In this document: positions 7,909 through 16,621 of the stretch, one piece after another | Layout of the letters: every line of letters begins with the position of its first letter | How positions within the stretch are numbered: position 1 is the stretch's first letter | Assembly (NCBI GenBank): GCA_003158115.1 | Contig: PMGM01000071.1 | Location: forward strand, 964 to 19,457 | Direction of reading: 5' to 3' | DNA length: 18,494 nucleotides | DNA from: Methanobacterium sp. | Lineage (GTDB): Archaea > Methanobacteriota > Methanobacteria > Methanobacteriales > Methanobacteriaceae | Notes under the pieces: generated by a model | What the model was told of the DNA's origin: nothing | Databases searched by the model: none | Seen by the model: the letters and a program-made list of their open reading frames with translations, nothing else | Position numbers and translations under genes: made by a program

Positions 7909-9331
7909 TAATAACAATCAATCTTCAAATAACAGTATCAATGAACGAGTTTCAATGATAACAGGAGATCCTAAAAAGGCAATTCGAACCCTTTCAATCC
8001 CAATGATACTTTCAATGTTACTCATGATGGTATACAATTTAGCTGATAGTATATGGGTTGCAGGTCTTGGACCTAACTCACTTGCAGCATTAGGATTTGT
8101 AACACCTCTCTTCATGATGGTTATAGGATTAGGTAATGGTCTCGGAGCAGGAGCAAACTCATTAATATCACGTTGTATAGGTGCTAAAAATAAAAAAGGA
8201 TCAGATAATGCAGCTATACATTCAATAATCCTCACATTATTGGTTTCGATAATATTAACTGTAGTTATCCTGATATTCCTTAAGGATTTGCTCATGATAA
8301 TGGGGGCAGGAGACTCACTTAACCTTGCAATACAATACGGACAAATTGTCTTTGGAGGATTAATATTCCTCATCTTTACAAGTGTTGCATCGGGCATATT
8401 AAGGGCAGAAGGTGATGTTAAAAGACCAATGTATGCAATGTTAGCCACTGCGATTCTAAACATTGTTCTTGATCCAATATTCATATACTACTTTGGATGG
8501 GGTGTTTCAGGAGCAGCAATAGCAACTCTAATATCCGCATCAATTTCAGCAGCGATAATTCTGTATTGGCTGATGTTAAAAAGGGATACATATGTATCAC
8601 TATCAAGAAAAGATTTCAATCCAAGCTGGACAGTTATTAAAGATATTTTGTTTGTTGGATTGCCTGCTAGTGCTGAATTCTTTGTCATGTCCATATTAGG
8701 AATAGTATTAAACATTATGCTGGTAATAACAGGTGGAACCGAAGCAGTTGCAGTTTATACTGCAGGGTGGAGGGTTGTAATGATAGCTATGATACCAGCA
8801 ATAGGAATAGGTACTGCAGCAATTACAGTAGCCGGAGCAGCTTATGGATCAAGGAGATACAATAATATTTTAACAGCTCTAAACTATTCTGTGAAATTAG
8901 CACTGGGAGTTGCTTCGATTACAGGATTGATTATCTATGTCTTTGCATCAAATATTGCTTCGATATTTGCATATTCTACTCAGAGTTCATTTATGGCCCC
9001 CTCAATAGCCGCATTTTTACAGGTTATGTGTCTTTTCATAATTATAGTTCCATTTGGAATTGTTGCAAGTTCAATATTCCAGGGTATGGGACGGGGAGTA
9101 ACATCATTAATACTCACAATAATTAGGGAAGTTCTATTCATCTCTGTATTTGCATATTTCATATCATTTGTTCTAGGCATAGGAGAACATGGAGTATGGT
9201 GGGGAATAGTAATAGGAGGAGCCTTTGGTTGTGCAATAGCATTTGTATGGGCGACAAGATTTATTAAAGGTCTTAAAAAAAGCTATTACAAGCCAGCTAA
9301 AATTAAAAACACATTAGCTCCAGGAAAATAA
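7901..9331 (+). CDS. MATE-family multidrug/cation efflux transporter (MepA-like)
   Basis: The protein is about 476 aa with some 12 hydrophobic segments in two similar halves, fitting MATE antiporters that expel drugs or cationic compounds using a Na+ or H+ gradient. Recognisable family stretches are the early [20 protein letters not shown], the [19 protein letters not shown] loop with its conserved small residues, and [18 protein letters not shown] 7901 is preferred, giving an 8-nt ATGGATAA overlap with the MarR stop and GGAAGAG just upstream; an in-frame ATG at 7886 would add five residues and lacks a ribosome binding site. Translational coupling to MarR is likely. A U-rich tract at 9371-9386 may end the transcript. 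Confidence 0.92.
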   Translation: MDNNNNQSSNNSINERVSMITGDPKKAIRTLSIPMILSMLLMMVYNLADSIWVAGLGPNSLAALGFVTPLFMMVIGLGNGLGAGANSLISRCIGAKNKKGSDNAAIHSIILTLLVSIILTVVILIFLKDLLMIMGAGDSLNLAIQYGQIVFGGLIFLIFTSVASGILRAEGDVKRPMYAMLATAILNIVLDPIFIYYFGWGVSGAAIATLISASISAAIILYWLMLKRDTYVSLSRKDFNPSWTVIKDILFVGLPASAEFFVMSILGIVLNIMLVITGGTEAVAVYTAGWRVVMIAMIPAIGIGTAAITVAGAAYGSRRYNNILTALNYSVKLALGVASITGLIIYVFASNIASIFAYSTQSSFMAPSIAAFLQVMCLFIIIVPFGIVASSIFQGMGRGVTSLILTIIREVLFISVFAYFISFVLGIGEHGVWWGIVIGGAFGCAIAFVWATRFIKGLKKSYYKPAKIKNTLAPGK

Positions 9332-9370
9332 AACAAGAAAAAGGATATATTAGATTTGGGAGATGAGCAA

Positions 9371-9386
9371 ATTTTTAATTATTTTT
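9371..9386 (+). terminator. U-rich tract after the MATE gene
   Basis: Two five-T runs (9372-9376 and 9382-9386) lie about 40 nt after the MATE stop, in a 68-bp gap between convergent genes. This is a plausible archaeal oligo-T terminator. No strong hairpin is seen. Confidence 0.4.
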
Positions 9387-9399
9387 GATTGGAATGGTC

Positions 9400-10704
9400 T
9401 TACTCAAGACCTTCATCTCCAACCAATACCCGCACCCTCCAACCCTCGGGTTTTTCAAAAATTTCTCCCCTAAGAGGTATGAAATGTGAATCTATTAAAA
9501 GTCGAAGGTATGTAACCTGATGGGCTGGTAGTTTTAATGGACTTTTAATTTTACGATCTTCAGCACGCATTTCACAACACAGCCTTTCATTTTTATCAAC
9601 ATAGAACAAGGCTTCCATACCACTACTCAAAGATTCTACCTCAAAACTCCGGAGGTGCATCCCTGCATCAAAAGAGTATAATGCCTTTTCAGAACCTCTA
9701 TCTCCTTTTCTAAAATTTTTATGAGCATCTGAAGATGAATTGCCTTCACTGGATTTGGATGATACATACCATGCCCTTTCAATAACTTGTTCAACACTCA
9801 TATCCTTGGGAATGATTCCATTATTTTCATACTTTTTGATTAGATTAAAAACTTCTCTCCTGGTCACATCCTCTTCAACTGCACTCGCAGCTAGGCGTGT
9901 AAGTACTGGACCGTAACCGGCTACTCTAAAAGAAGCCCATATTTGATCCTCACGTTTATAGCTACGACCTGCAACAATAGCATTTACTGCATCTGCATTC
10001 ATATGTGCTATATTATTTAGCTTTGCACGAGAATATATGTTTAAGCGTTTGGTGAGATCTTTCATATTCCTTTCACCGGGAATATTACCATTTCTTATTT
10101 CCTCTTCCATAATCCTAACCGTTGAATCAGGTAAGAGCTTGGCAACATTTTCTGGAATTTCCATATTGTTTTCGAGTATTTCTCTCCTTATTTCCCTTCC
10201 AGATAGTTTCTCACCTATGGTCTTGTACTCGGGTATTATATGGAATTTAAGATTTCTTTTATATTTCTTATACAGAAACTCATTAACAGCAAACCATCTG
10301 ATAACGTTCCTGTTAGGTAAATTTCGTGGTATCCCACTAAATATTCCTTTTTTTGCAAAACTTGATGCATACTTCTTGATACTGTCAGTTGAAACATTTG
10401 CAGCATCAACGTAATCAACAACTCCATCTTCAATCATCATTGCTATTCTTATTGGAACGGTGTAGGCAAGTGTTAATCTGTGGTGAAGCCCTTCAATAGG
10501 GACAATTATATCTGCACCAGCTTCCAATGCCATTTTACTTCTAGCTTCATAGCTTGCAAAGAAAGGTGCATGGTTGGCACTGAATCCTTTGTTAAGATAG
10601 ATTACTACTTTATCATTCTTTTTATCAGCAATTTCACGGGCTTTATCAATGAGTTTCACATGTCCTAGATGTACCGGGTCAAAATCAGCGCTTATTCCTA
10701 TCAT
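9400..10704 (-). CDS. HxGH nucleotidyltransferase related to TmcAL (COG1323-like)
   Basis: The 434-aa protein starts [15 protein letters not shown]. The HxGH at 12-15 is the nucleotide-binding signature of the cytidylyltransferase-like fold, and SGREIRR at 168-174 takes the place of the family's second ATP motif (usually IS-S-x-IR). Overall length and the helical middle resemble TmcAL (YlbM), the bacterial enzyme that acetylates the wobble cytidine of elongator tRNA-Met using acetate and ATP. The archaeal relatives are diverged, and a different adenylylation or cytidylylation target is possible. Residues about 315-340 are Ser- and charge-rich and look like a linker before a C-terminal domain (about 340-434). 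A GTGATAG ribosome binding site precedes ATG 10704. It is convergent with the MATE gene. Confidence 0.72.
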   Translation of the reverse strand: MIGISADFDPVHLGHVKLIDKAREIADKKNDKVVIYLNKGFSANHAPFFASYEARSKMALEAGADIIVPIEGLHHRLTLAYTVPIRIAMMIEDGVVDYVDAANVSTDSIKKYASSFAKKGIFSGIPRNLPNRNVIRWFAVNEFLYKKYKRNLKFHIIPEYKTIGEKLSGREIRREILENNMEIPENVAKLLPDSTVRIMEEEIRNGNIPGERNMKDLTKRLNIYSRAKLNNIAHMNADAVNAIVAGRSYKREDQIWASFRVAGYGPVLTRLAASAVEEDVTRREVFNLIKKYENNGIIPKDMSVEQVIERAWYVSSKSSEGNSSSDAHKNFRKGDRGSEKALYSFDAGMHLRSFEVESLSSGMEALFYVDKNERLCCEMRAEDRKIKSPLKLPAHQVTYLRLLIDSHFIPLRGEIFEKPEGWRVRVLVGDEGLE

Positions 10705-11062
10705 TAGCTATCACAAATGATTACTTTTTTTAAATTAGATTACAAATTATATTATAATTAATTAGTACTTAGAGATTTTTTTTATATTAATAATGATAAT
10801 ATAATAAATGATCAATATGTTAAAGATTTCCTTGCCATATCATGGAAAAATGGGTGTGCATGGGCCAATCTAAAATATACTTTTCAATAATTATTATCCA
10901 AAAAAAATTTAGGACCTATCTTTAGATATTTAGATGCATATGACATGACTATTATTAAAATTTAGTTATAGTAGTGCACTGGATGTAGACATCAACTATC
11001 ATCAAATGCAAGTTTATACTTTTGGCCATTAAATTATATGTCGTTCCATTGCATAAGGATCA
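10705..11062. other. 358-bp intergenic region without a recognised gene
   Basis: It is AT-rich and holds the promoter of the nucleotidyltransferase gene at its left end. Only tiny open stretches exist, for example an 18-codon plus-strand one at 10818-10874 and a 24-codon minus-strand one starting at 11029; neither has a ribosome binding site. I see no RNA gene or repeat. Confidence 0.5.
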
Positions 11063-11953
11063 TTATTTTTGTTTGCATTTATGGTTCATTAAAAATTTTC
11101 GTAATTCCTGTGCAACCTGTTCTGGTTGGTTGTTTTCTATAGGTGCTGTATGACCTAAACCCCTAAATTCTACACGTTTAGCACACACTAACACATTATT
11201 TAATTTATCAAGACTATGTTTTAAAAAGATAGGACTATTACTGCCACCTAACAATAGTACTTGTGAAGATACATCTTTAAAATCAACTATTGAATCTTTT
11301 GTTTCAATTATTAGCTGATAATCAAAATGGTGTGTAGGAATAAGTTCAATGAGTGAAACATCATTTTCTTTGACAGTTTTAGCATCTTCTTTTATGGTTC
11401 TGTTGAAAAGGAGTATCAATAAAAAACGTGGAAAATACTTTAATGGCGAGGGCATTATCTCCAAACCTTCAAGTACAGTTACAATTGCTGAGCCCATCTC
11501 ACCATTAACAATTTCTTTTTCAAAACGTTGCATAACCAAATTATGTTTTTCAATCATCGAATGTTTCAAGGCAATTGGAGGTTCATATAGGGCGATCTTA
11601 CTAATCGATGGTAAATAAAGTGATGCTTTAATCGCGATGAGTGCACCTGAACTTAATCCAAAAATGTAATGTGCACCAGTTTTCTTAAAAACTGCATCTA
11701 AATCTTCTATTTCTTTTTGTATACAGTAATTATTTCCAAATGGTCCACTCAAACCTCGACCTCTTCTATCAGGAACATATACTGTAAAATTGTCTGACAA
11801 TATGGTGGCAAGGGTCATGAAACTCTGGGATGAAGCCATACTTCCATGCACCAGCACTAAACCCGGACCACTACCCAGTTGCCTATATCCAATTTTAGTA
11901 CCGTCATGGGAAGTTACTGTGTGTATAATATATACTGAATTTGTATCAACCAT
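11063..11953 (-). CDS. Alpha/beta hydrolase
   Basis: The 296-aa cytosolic protein shows the alpha/beta-hydrolase fold: the oxyanion loop LVHGS at 34-38, PDRRGRGLSG at 61-70, the nucleophile elbow G99-L-S101-S-G103, and the catalytic histidine in GLGHTAP (H268). Length is standard for the family, and the substrate is unknown. The strand that usually carries the acid reads LLLGGSNSPIF (233-243), with Asn at 239 where related hydrolases commonly have Asp or Glu, so the acid is either missing or elsewhere (tentative). GAGGGA at 11966-11961 is 7 nt before ATG. It stands alone, 88 bp downstream of the ThrE gene on the same strand. Confidence 0.88.
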   Translation of the reverse strand: MVDTNSVYIIHTVTSHDGTKIGYRQLGSGPGLVLVHGSMASSQSFMTLATILSDNFTVYVPDRRGRGLSGPFGNNYCIQKEIEDLDAVFKKTGAHYIFGLSSGALIAIKASLYLPSISKIALYEPPIALKHSMIEKHNLVMQRFEKEIVNGEMGSAIVTVLEGLEIMPSPLKYFPRFLLILLFNRTIKEDAKTVKENDVSLIELIPTHHFDYQLIIETKDSIVDFKDVSSQVLLLGGSNSPIFLKHSLDKLNNVLVCAKRVEFRGLGHTAPIENNQPEQVAQELRKFLMNHKCKQK

Positions 11954-12041
11954 GTAAATGTCCCTCTAAAATATTGTTCTCCAATTAAACTCAATTTTTG
12001 ATACTATTTTATGATTAATTGAATTATTTTTAGGTAAATTT

Positions 12042-13310
12042 TTATATTATTTCCCTTTCCTTCAATGGTTCGGTGATAACGGCCCCTAACAGTAACCCCA
12101 ATGAAATAGCTACTATGGTCATTGCTACAACTGTAGCATCAGATAGGGCTGCAAAATAGTGCTGATTTATAAAGGTTGCTAAACTCATGAAACCTAAAGA
12201 ACCTGGCACAAGTATCCAAAATGCAGGCATTATAGAAACAAAACTTGGAGTTTTATGGTCTCTTCTTTCAATAATTGTTCCACTAATTGCCATTAATAAT
12301 GATCCTGAAAATGCTCCAAAGAAACCGCCTACAAAGTGATTACCAAGTTGCTGGCCAAAGAATGCTATGTACAGTATCAAAATAACCCATGGCATGTCTT
12401 TATTTCTTATAGACATTAAGAGGTACATACCTAAAGCAAATGTTATAACTCCCAGATATGGCGCCCACCATCCTAAACCATTCATTGTATTTGCAACAAA
12501 CAAACTTTCAGGTGAAATACCTGTGATCTGAATTCCAACAAGAACACCAAATAATATTAAAAATAATATTGCTGTTCCATATATTACCCTACTTGCCCCT
12601 GATATAATCTCACCATAAGCAAGTTCGAACATTCCAGTGGTTAAAGTAGCGCCTGGGAGAAAATAGGCCAAAGCAGGCAAAAGCATTGCAATTGATCCTG
12701 TTATTAACCCTATTTTAATACTATAAAGGAATAATGAAGAAACAATTAAAGCAGCAATTACTGGGAGTATAAGTAAAAATCTAGTTCTTCCTCTACTTAA
12801 TATGAGTAAAAATCCTACAATGGCACCAAGTCCTCCTGATACTAAAAGTTGTTCTGGTGTAGGCTGTAGTAACAATCCAATACCCACCGAGAACAGAATA
12901 TATCCGATGAATATTCCACCAGCACCGAATTGATGTTTTTCTGAGAGTATTTTCCTTAAACATTTTTTACCATCTTTAGGAGAAATCTCACCTGCTTCTG
13001 CTTTATATATTAGTTGATATATCTCCGAAACCTGATTTAAGGGTAAAAACCCCGGCTTTTGATTAGCAGCATTTAAAGGTGCAGATTCATTTTCCCCAAT
13101 TTTTATCATAATCATAGTAGGAAATACTAATATTTCAGCCTTTGATTCATAAGCAAGTGCAATTTTTCCTAGGATAGATGTAATATCCACTACAGATATG
13201 CCTGAAGCAGTTAAAGCTTTTCCTAATTCGGTTAAAAACTCCATCAAACCATTTGTGGAAGTTTCATTTTCTCTCAGTTCATTGTTTTCCATTGTGGAAA
13301 CATTTGTCAC
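12042..13310 (-). CDS. Threonine/serine exporter family protein (ThrE type)
   Basis: The 422-aa protein joins a cytosolic N-terminal domain (about 20-130, with LGKALTASGISVVDI) to about ten membrane helices from residue 135 on. This matches the fused ThrE architecture (DUF1212 half plus DUF3815-like half). The conserved LPALAYFLPGATLTTGMFEL stretch near 212-232 is characteristic. ThrE proteins export threonine, serine or small peptides by proton motive force; the archaeal substrate is unproven. Start choice is open: GTG 13310 follows directly on an in-frame TAG, leaving no room for a spaced ribosome binding site, while ATG 13292 (codon 7) lacks one at normal distance. RaSEA lies upstream on the same strand but is separated by a T-rich tract. 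Confidence 0.87.
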   Translation of the reverse strand: MTNVSTMENNELRENETSTNGLMEFLTELGKALTASGISVVDITSILGKIALAYESKAEILVFPTMIMIKIGENESAPLNAANQKPGFLPLNQVSEIYQLIYKAEAGEISPKDGKKCLRKILSEKHQFGAGGIFIGYILFSVGIGLLLQPTPEQLLVSGGLGAIVGFLLILSRGRTRFLLILPVIAALIVSSLFLYSIKIGLITGSIAMLLPALAYFLPGATLTTGMFELAYGEIISGASRVIYGTAILFLILFGVLVGIQITGISPESLFVANTMNGLGWWAPYLGVITFALGMYLLMSIRNKDMPWVILILYIAFFGQQLGNHFVGGFFGAFSGSLLMAISGTIIERRDHKTPSFVSIMPAFWILVPGSLGFMSLATFINQHYFAALSDATVVAMTIVAISLGLLLGAVITEPLKEREII

Positions 13311-13344
13311 CTAATGCATGAAACATTTTGGGGTAAATTCATTA

Positions 13345-13370
13345 AAGAAAAAAAATAGTAGAAAAAAATT
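13345..13370 (-). terminator. Double oligo-T terminator after RaSEA
   Basis: On the minus strand two T-runs (13368-13362 and 13355-13348) follow the RaSEA stop by about 32 nt. Such oligo-T tracts are typical archaeal terminators and suggest that RaSEA and the downstream ThrE gene are separate transcripts. Confidence 0.55.
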
Positions 13371-13400
13371 GGAATAGGAATTTAAAAAATTATACCAACG

Positions 13401-14486
13401 CTATTTCTTACGTAACAGGTTAGTAGTGGATCTTGTGACGTTTGAAAATTCAATTTCAGATTTCCATTTTTCCTTACATTCACATTCAAAATCTTCAGGA
13501 ATACTTTGATCAAGATTTGATTCGATTATCATACTCTTTAACTGTGAATTGCATTTTTTACAGTTGTAGGGCCCTCTTCTACTTCCAAAACCTGCTGTAT
13601 CCATTATGATTGGAATATCAACCGATCCCCTTACTCTTCTTATAATCTCCATTATACTCCATATCCACGGTGGTTGATAAGAACCGCCCCTCCAAAGTAA
13701 TTCCATTAGAGTATCTTTATGGATTGTTGCTGGACAAAAAGATATTCTACTAGCACCTACAGATTCAGAATATTCTGCTGATTCTACGGCTTCTTCAATT
13801 GCATCCTTTTCAGAAGTTAAAATGGGTTTTACAAATATGTAAGCCTTGGCACGAACATCACAATTTAATTCTGTATTATTAATGGTTTTAACTGCCATTT
13901 CGAAATCTTTCCTTGAAAAACCTTTATTTATCTTATTTTCCCGGGTATAATCGTTTGAAGTTTCGAGTCCAATACCTATCTCGAATATTTTATTACCTAA
14001 AGCTTCACAACACTCTTTAAGTACCTCTTCGGTAATAAATTCGGGTCTAGATTCTACAACAACCTCTTCAACATTCTTTTCATCTTTAAGAATGTTTAAA
14101 ATTTCGTCTCTTGCAATTCGAGGAATTTCATCGGGATTTAAGAAACTGCCAGATGCAAATATTTTAACAACGGTTTTTTCAGTTATTTCATGTTTCCCAA
14201 TTGCTTTTCTGAATATATCCACCAATAAATTGGGTTCTACCTTTTCAAGTGGGGAATCTGATACATAACTGCACATTGTGCAGCCTCCTGATCCTGAAAT
14301 TGCCCATGCACAACCGGGTGTTGGCAGCACAATAAAAATTGCATTTCCTATTCCCGAGTATAACAGATCTTCCCCTGACCAGCTTGGTGCAAGGTCTTGA
14401 GGGGGTCTTCTTTCCATTTTACTAACGGCATCTTCTCTGATTTCTTGCATTAAATTTTGAATTTCCATTTTACAACACTTTTCCAT
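13401..14486 (-). CDS. raSEA: Archaeosine biosynthesis radical SAM protein RaSEA
   Basis: The 361-aa protein (355 if started at Met7) carries the radical SAM cysteines as C59, C69 and C72 ([14 protein letters not shown]), a widened CX9CX2C spacing that fits RaSEA/COG1244 proteins and differs from the usual CX3CX2[14 protein letters not shown] (about 110-122) and [12 protein letters not shown] (about 172-183) are further family stretches. C-terminal CxxC and CxC motifs (YNCKKC, FECECKE) suggest an extra metal site. RaSEA acts with ArcS: ArcS adds lysine to preQ0 at position 15 of tRNA, and RaSEA cleaves the lysine to yield archaeosine. ArcS is not in the window. A TATA-like TTTATATA (14493-14486) overlaps ATG 14486, which favours the second ATG at 14468 as a leaderless start. 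Confidence 0.9.
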   Translation of the reverse strand: MEKCCKMEIQNLMQEIREDAVSKMERRPPQDLAPSWSGEDLLYSGIGNAIFIVLPTPGCAWAISGSGGCTMCSYVSDSPLEKVEPNLLVDIFRKAIGKHEITEKTVVKIFASGSFLNPDEIPRIARDEILNILKDEKNVEEVVVESRPEFITEEVLKECCEALGNKIFEIGIGLETSNDYTRENKINKGFSRKDFEMAVKTINNTELNCDVRAKAYIFVKPILTSEKDAIEEAVESAEYSESVGASRISFCPATIHKDTLMELLWRGGSYQPPWIWSIMEIIRRVRGSVDIPIIMDTAGFGSRRGPYNCKKCNSQLKSMIIESNLDQSIPEDFECECKEKWKSEIEFSNVTRSTTNLLRKK

Positions 14487-14878
14487 ATATAAAAATAAAT
14501 TACAAAATAATATTCAGAATTATATTAATTATACCAAATTAATTTTTTATTCTTTTTTTTAGGGAGTTTAAGTTCTCCCCATATTTCAATATATAAACAT
14601 TGATCTCATGATAACTAAGACTTTTGTTAAAATGTATAGTATTATAATTATTAAGGAAAACAATAATAAATTTTAATTATTCTGAAGTATTCATTTTGAC
14701 ATTTATTATCAAATAAAATCAACATTCATTATTCGGTATGATGTCTAGTACTTGTTTAGAGATTTATATTTCTTAACGGGATACCAAAAATCAAACATGA
14801 TTATATTATATGATAGTTCCGAATTTGGTATCTATTATAATAAATAGTAAATTTTGATAGTAATATGGGTGGATCTAG
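14487..14878. promoter_or_regulatory. 392-bp divergent intergenic region with inverted repeats
   Basis: This gap between RaSEA and the SPL-type gene holds three visible structures. GGGAG (14562-14566) pairs with CTCCC (14575-14579) around an 8-nt loop. A perfect 9-bp inverted repeat GATACCAAA (14780-14788) and TTTGGTATC (14824-14832) brackets 35 nt. A third ATACCAAA lies at 14531-14538. GGGTGG at 14867-14872 is the ribosome binding site of the SPL gene. A T-run at 14552-14560 precedes the first hairpin, so it is not a normal terminator on either strand. Operator function is inferred only. Confidence 0.45.
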
Positions 14879-15769
14879 TTGGTAAAGGAAATCAATATCA
14901 AAACAATTCTTAATAAAAATAAGACACGTGATGATTTGTTTTTGGGTAATTATACTCTTAATCCATATGCCGGATGTTCAATGGCTTGCATATACTGTTA
15001 TACGCGGGGTAGTAAATATGGTGGTAATTATGGAGTTGTGGTAAGGGCTAAATCTAATGCAGTCACCATACTGAAAAAACAATTAAAAAATAGTATAAGA
15101 CGAAATGAAAGGGGCATCATTATACTAGGATCAGCTGCCGACCCGTATCCTCCTGTTGAAAAAGATCTTAATTTAACTCGGGAGATACTTGGAATAATTA
15201 AACGATATAAATTTCCAATCCATATTTTAACAAAATCAAAGTTGATAATAAGGGATATGGATATTTTAGATGGAATTAAAGAAGTTGCGATTTTACCAGA
15301 TGAACTGTCTGACAAACTGGACAATGGGGTTATTATGTCATTTTCATTTTCAACCGTAGATGAAAAATTATCTAAAATTATTGAACCTGGAGCTCCCAGT
15401 CCAATTGCACGCTTAGAAACCATGAAAAAGTACAGTGAGGCAGGATTCAAAACCGGGATCATTAATATGCCCATACTCCCTTTCTTATCTGATTCAGAAG
15501 AAGATATTAAATCCATGGTTAAAACTGCAAAGAAGTACGGAGCACATTATGTTCTGTATGCGGGTTTAACATTATATGGAAATGCTCCTGATGATTGTAA
15601 GACACTTTATTTTAATTTTTTAAGGGATAATTATCCTGATTTGTTGTTGGACTATGAAAAATTATTTAAAGGATCTATTGCATCTCCAAAAAGTTATCAA
15701 AGAGATTTGGGTCTTAGATTTAATGAAGTATCTAATAGGTATGGAATTAAAAATAATATAATAAATTAA
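14879..15769 (+). CDS. SPL-family radical SAM protein (COG1533)
   Basis: The 296-aa protein has the radical SAM motif C33-x3-C37-x2-C40 within LNPYAGCSMACIYCYTRG, followed by the COG1533 hallmarks GSAADPYPPVEK and ILTKS. This places it with spore-photolyase-like radical SAM proteins (Rv2578c type). Members bind a [4Fe-4S] cluster and cleave SAM to a 5'-deoxyadenosyl radical; the substrate of this group is unknown, and DNA repair should not be assumed. The start is TTG 14879: GGGTGG lies 6 nt upstream, the nearest ATG (14865) runs into a stop, and no later ATG keeps the N-terminus. A broken partial paralogue lies about 840 bp downstream, so the family was locally duplicated. Confidence 0.87.
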   Translation: MVKEINIKTILNKNKTRDDLFLGNYTLNPYAGCSMACIYCYTRGSKYGGNYGVVVRAKSNAVTILKKQLKNSIRRNERGIIILGSAADPYPPVEKDLNLTREILGIIKRYKFPIHILTKSKLIIRDMDILDGIKEVAILPDELSDKLDNGVIMSFSFSTVDEKLSKIIEPGAPSPIARLETMKKYSEAGFKTGIINMPILPFLSDSEEDIKSMVKTAKKYGAHYVLYAGLTLYGNAPDDCKTLYFNFLRDNYPDLLLDYEKLFKGSIASPKSYQRDLGLRFNEVSNRYGIKNNIIN

Positions 15770-15853
15770 ATTTTAATTGCAATTAATAAACTTTTGATTA
15801 TATCTATATTTGATGTAATTTAATTGTAATAATTTTCCTTATAAACTGAACTT

Positions 15854-15877
15854 TTTTTGTTGTGGAAATATTAACAT
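15854..15877 (+). repeat. 24-nt direct repeat, copy 1
   Basis: TTTTTGTTGTGG followed by a 12-mer ending ATTAACAT. It matches copy 2 at 16598-16621 in 22 of 24 positions by hand alignment. The two copies flank the Mop gene and the possible relic, and copy 2 runs into the start of the SPL-type pseudogene fragment. Confidence 0.5.
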
Positions 15878-16245
15878 CCAAATCGATTGAGGAATTTTCT
15901 CGGTGAAGATATCTCTAAATTTTTGGTTGTTCTAATTTTTCAATACCTTCAATTACCTTGTCTACTAATTTCCATATGAAATTCATATTTAGGGTTTACA
16001 TTAGGATTGAACTTTTAGATTTACTTCTCCATTTTTTGTACAAATCTAATCTATTAATTATTACTATCCTAATAATAACGACATAAAAATTAGGTAGTTA
16101 AATGAAGGGATTAGTACAATTCCGCTTCTTGGTACTCCCTCAATAACTCTCATATACTCATCAACTTCATATGTAGAAATTAATTTATGGATAACAGAAT
16201 ATCCACATTGAAATAGAGTTGCATATGAGAATAAAATTAATAAAA

Positions 16246-16288
16246 AGATTTTAAAAAAAAAATTAGAAAATAAAAAATAGTAAGTATA
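16246..16288 (-). terminator. T-rich terminator after the Mop gene
   Basis: On the minus strand, within 40 nt of the Mop stop codon, there are runs of six and ten T residues (around 16274-16279 and 16253-16262). This is a strong archaeal oligo-T terminator candidate. Confidence 0.55.
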
Positions 16289-16495
16289 TTATTTGGCTAC
16301 CATGACTTCAGTTGATTTTATTATTGCTGAAACAGAATCTCCTTTTTTAAGATCAAGTTTGTCAACTGATTCTTTGGTAATTATGGCAGTTACGAGTTGT
16401 GGTGATTCAATTTTTATATGTATGTTGGCCATAACTGCATCAACTTCTACATTTTCAATTTTACCTTTAAAAACATTCCTTGCACTAATCTCCAT
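16289..16495 (-). CDS. Molybdate-binding Mop/TOBE-domain protein (molbindin)
   Basis: The 68-aa protein is a single Mop domain: SARNVFKGKIENVEVDAV at the start, AIITKESVDKLDLKKGDSV in the middle and the IKSTEVMVAK ending are all standard for molbindins. Such proteins form hexamers that hold molybdate or tungstate oxyanions in the cytosol, buffering supply for molybdopterin or tungstopterin enzymes such as formylmethanofuran dehydrogenase of methanogens. AAGGTGAT lies 4-6 nt upstream of ATG 16495, and a TATA-like element lies at about 16545-16555. No molybdate transporter (mod/wtp) genes are next to it; it sits alone in decayed DNA. Functional identity is from family knowledge; metal preference cannot be read. 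Confidence 0.9.
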   Translation of the reverse strand: MEISARNVFKGKIENVEVDAVMANIHIKIESPQLVTAIITKESVDKLDLKKGDSVSAIIKSTEVMVAK

Positions 16496-16597
16496 AATAT
16501 CACCTTCAACTTTTTTTTATGCTAACTAATATTATGTTCACCGATTCTTATAATTTTTTTTGCAATTATTTTTGTTTTGAGAAGTAATATATGGACA

Positions 16598-16621
16598 TTT
16601 TTGTTGTGGCATTATTAACAT
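16598..16621 (+). repeat. 24-nt direct repeat, copy 2
   Basis: It matches copy 1 at 15854-15877 with two differences. Its right end overlaps the first codons (G-I-I-N-M) of the SPL-type pseudogene fragment, and the intact SPL gene shows only a weaker match at the corresponding place (15455 onward). It may mark a recombination junction. Confidence 0.5.

Larger units (their letters stand above)
15804..16288 (-). pseudogene. Possible decayed membrane-protein gene (frameshift and stops)
   Basis: This is weakly supported. On the minus strand one frame is open without stops from just after the Mop stop to a TAG at 16064-16066, including ATLFQCGYSVIHKL and VDEYMRVIEGVPRSGIVL. Adding one base at about 16068 joins it to the next frame, which continues IVIINRLDLYKKW as a membrane helix with a basic end, then has stops at 15996 and 15915 before ending at 15804. 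The longest clean piece in that frame is MNFIWKLVDKVIEGIEKLEQ (15986 onward). No start codon or ribosome binding site fits and the family is not recognised. The first part overlaps the T-rich terminator of the Mop gene. It could be chance openness in AT-rich DNA. Confidence 0.3.

Noticed and set aside
14562..14580. GGGAG/CTCCC hairpin as an intrinsic terminator
   Set aside because: The T-run lies before rather than after the hairpin on the plus strand, and on the minus strand an A-run follows; the orientation is wrong for termination of either flanking gene.
16293..16529. Plus-strand 78-aa open frame over the Mop gene
   Set aside because: The minus strand encodes a clear Mop domain with AAGGTGAT upstream; the plus frame has no recognisable protein features.
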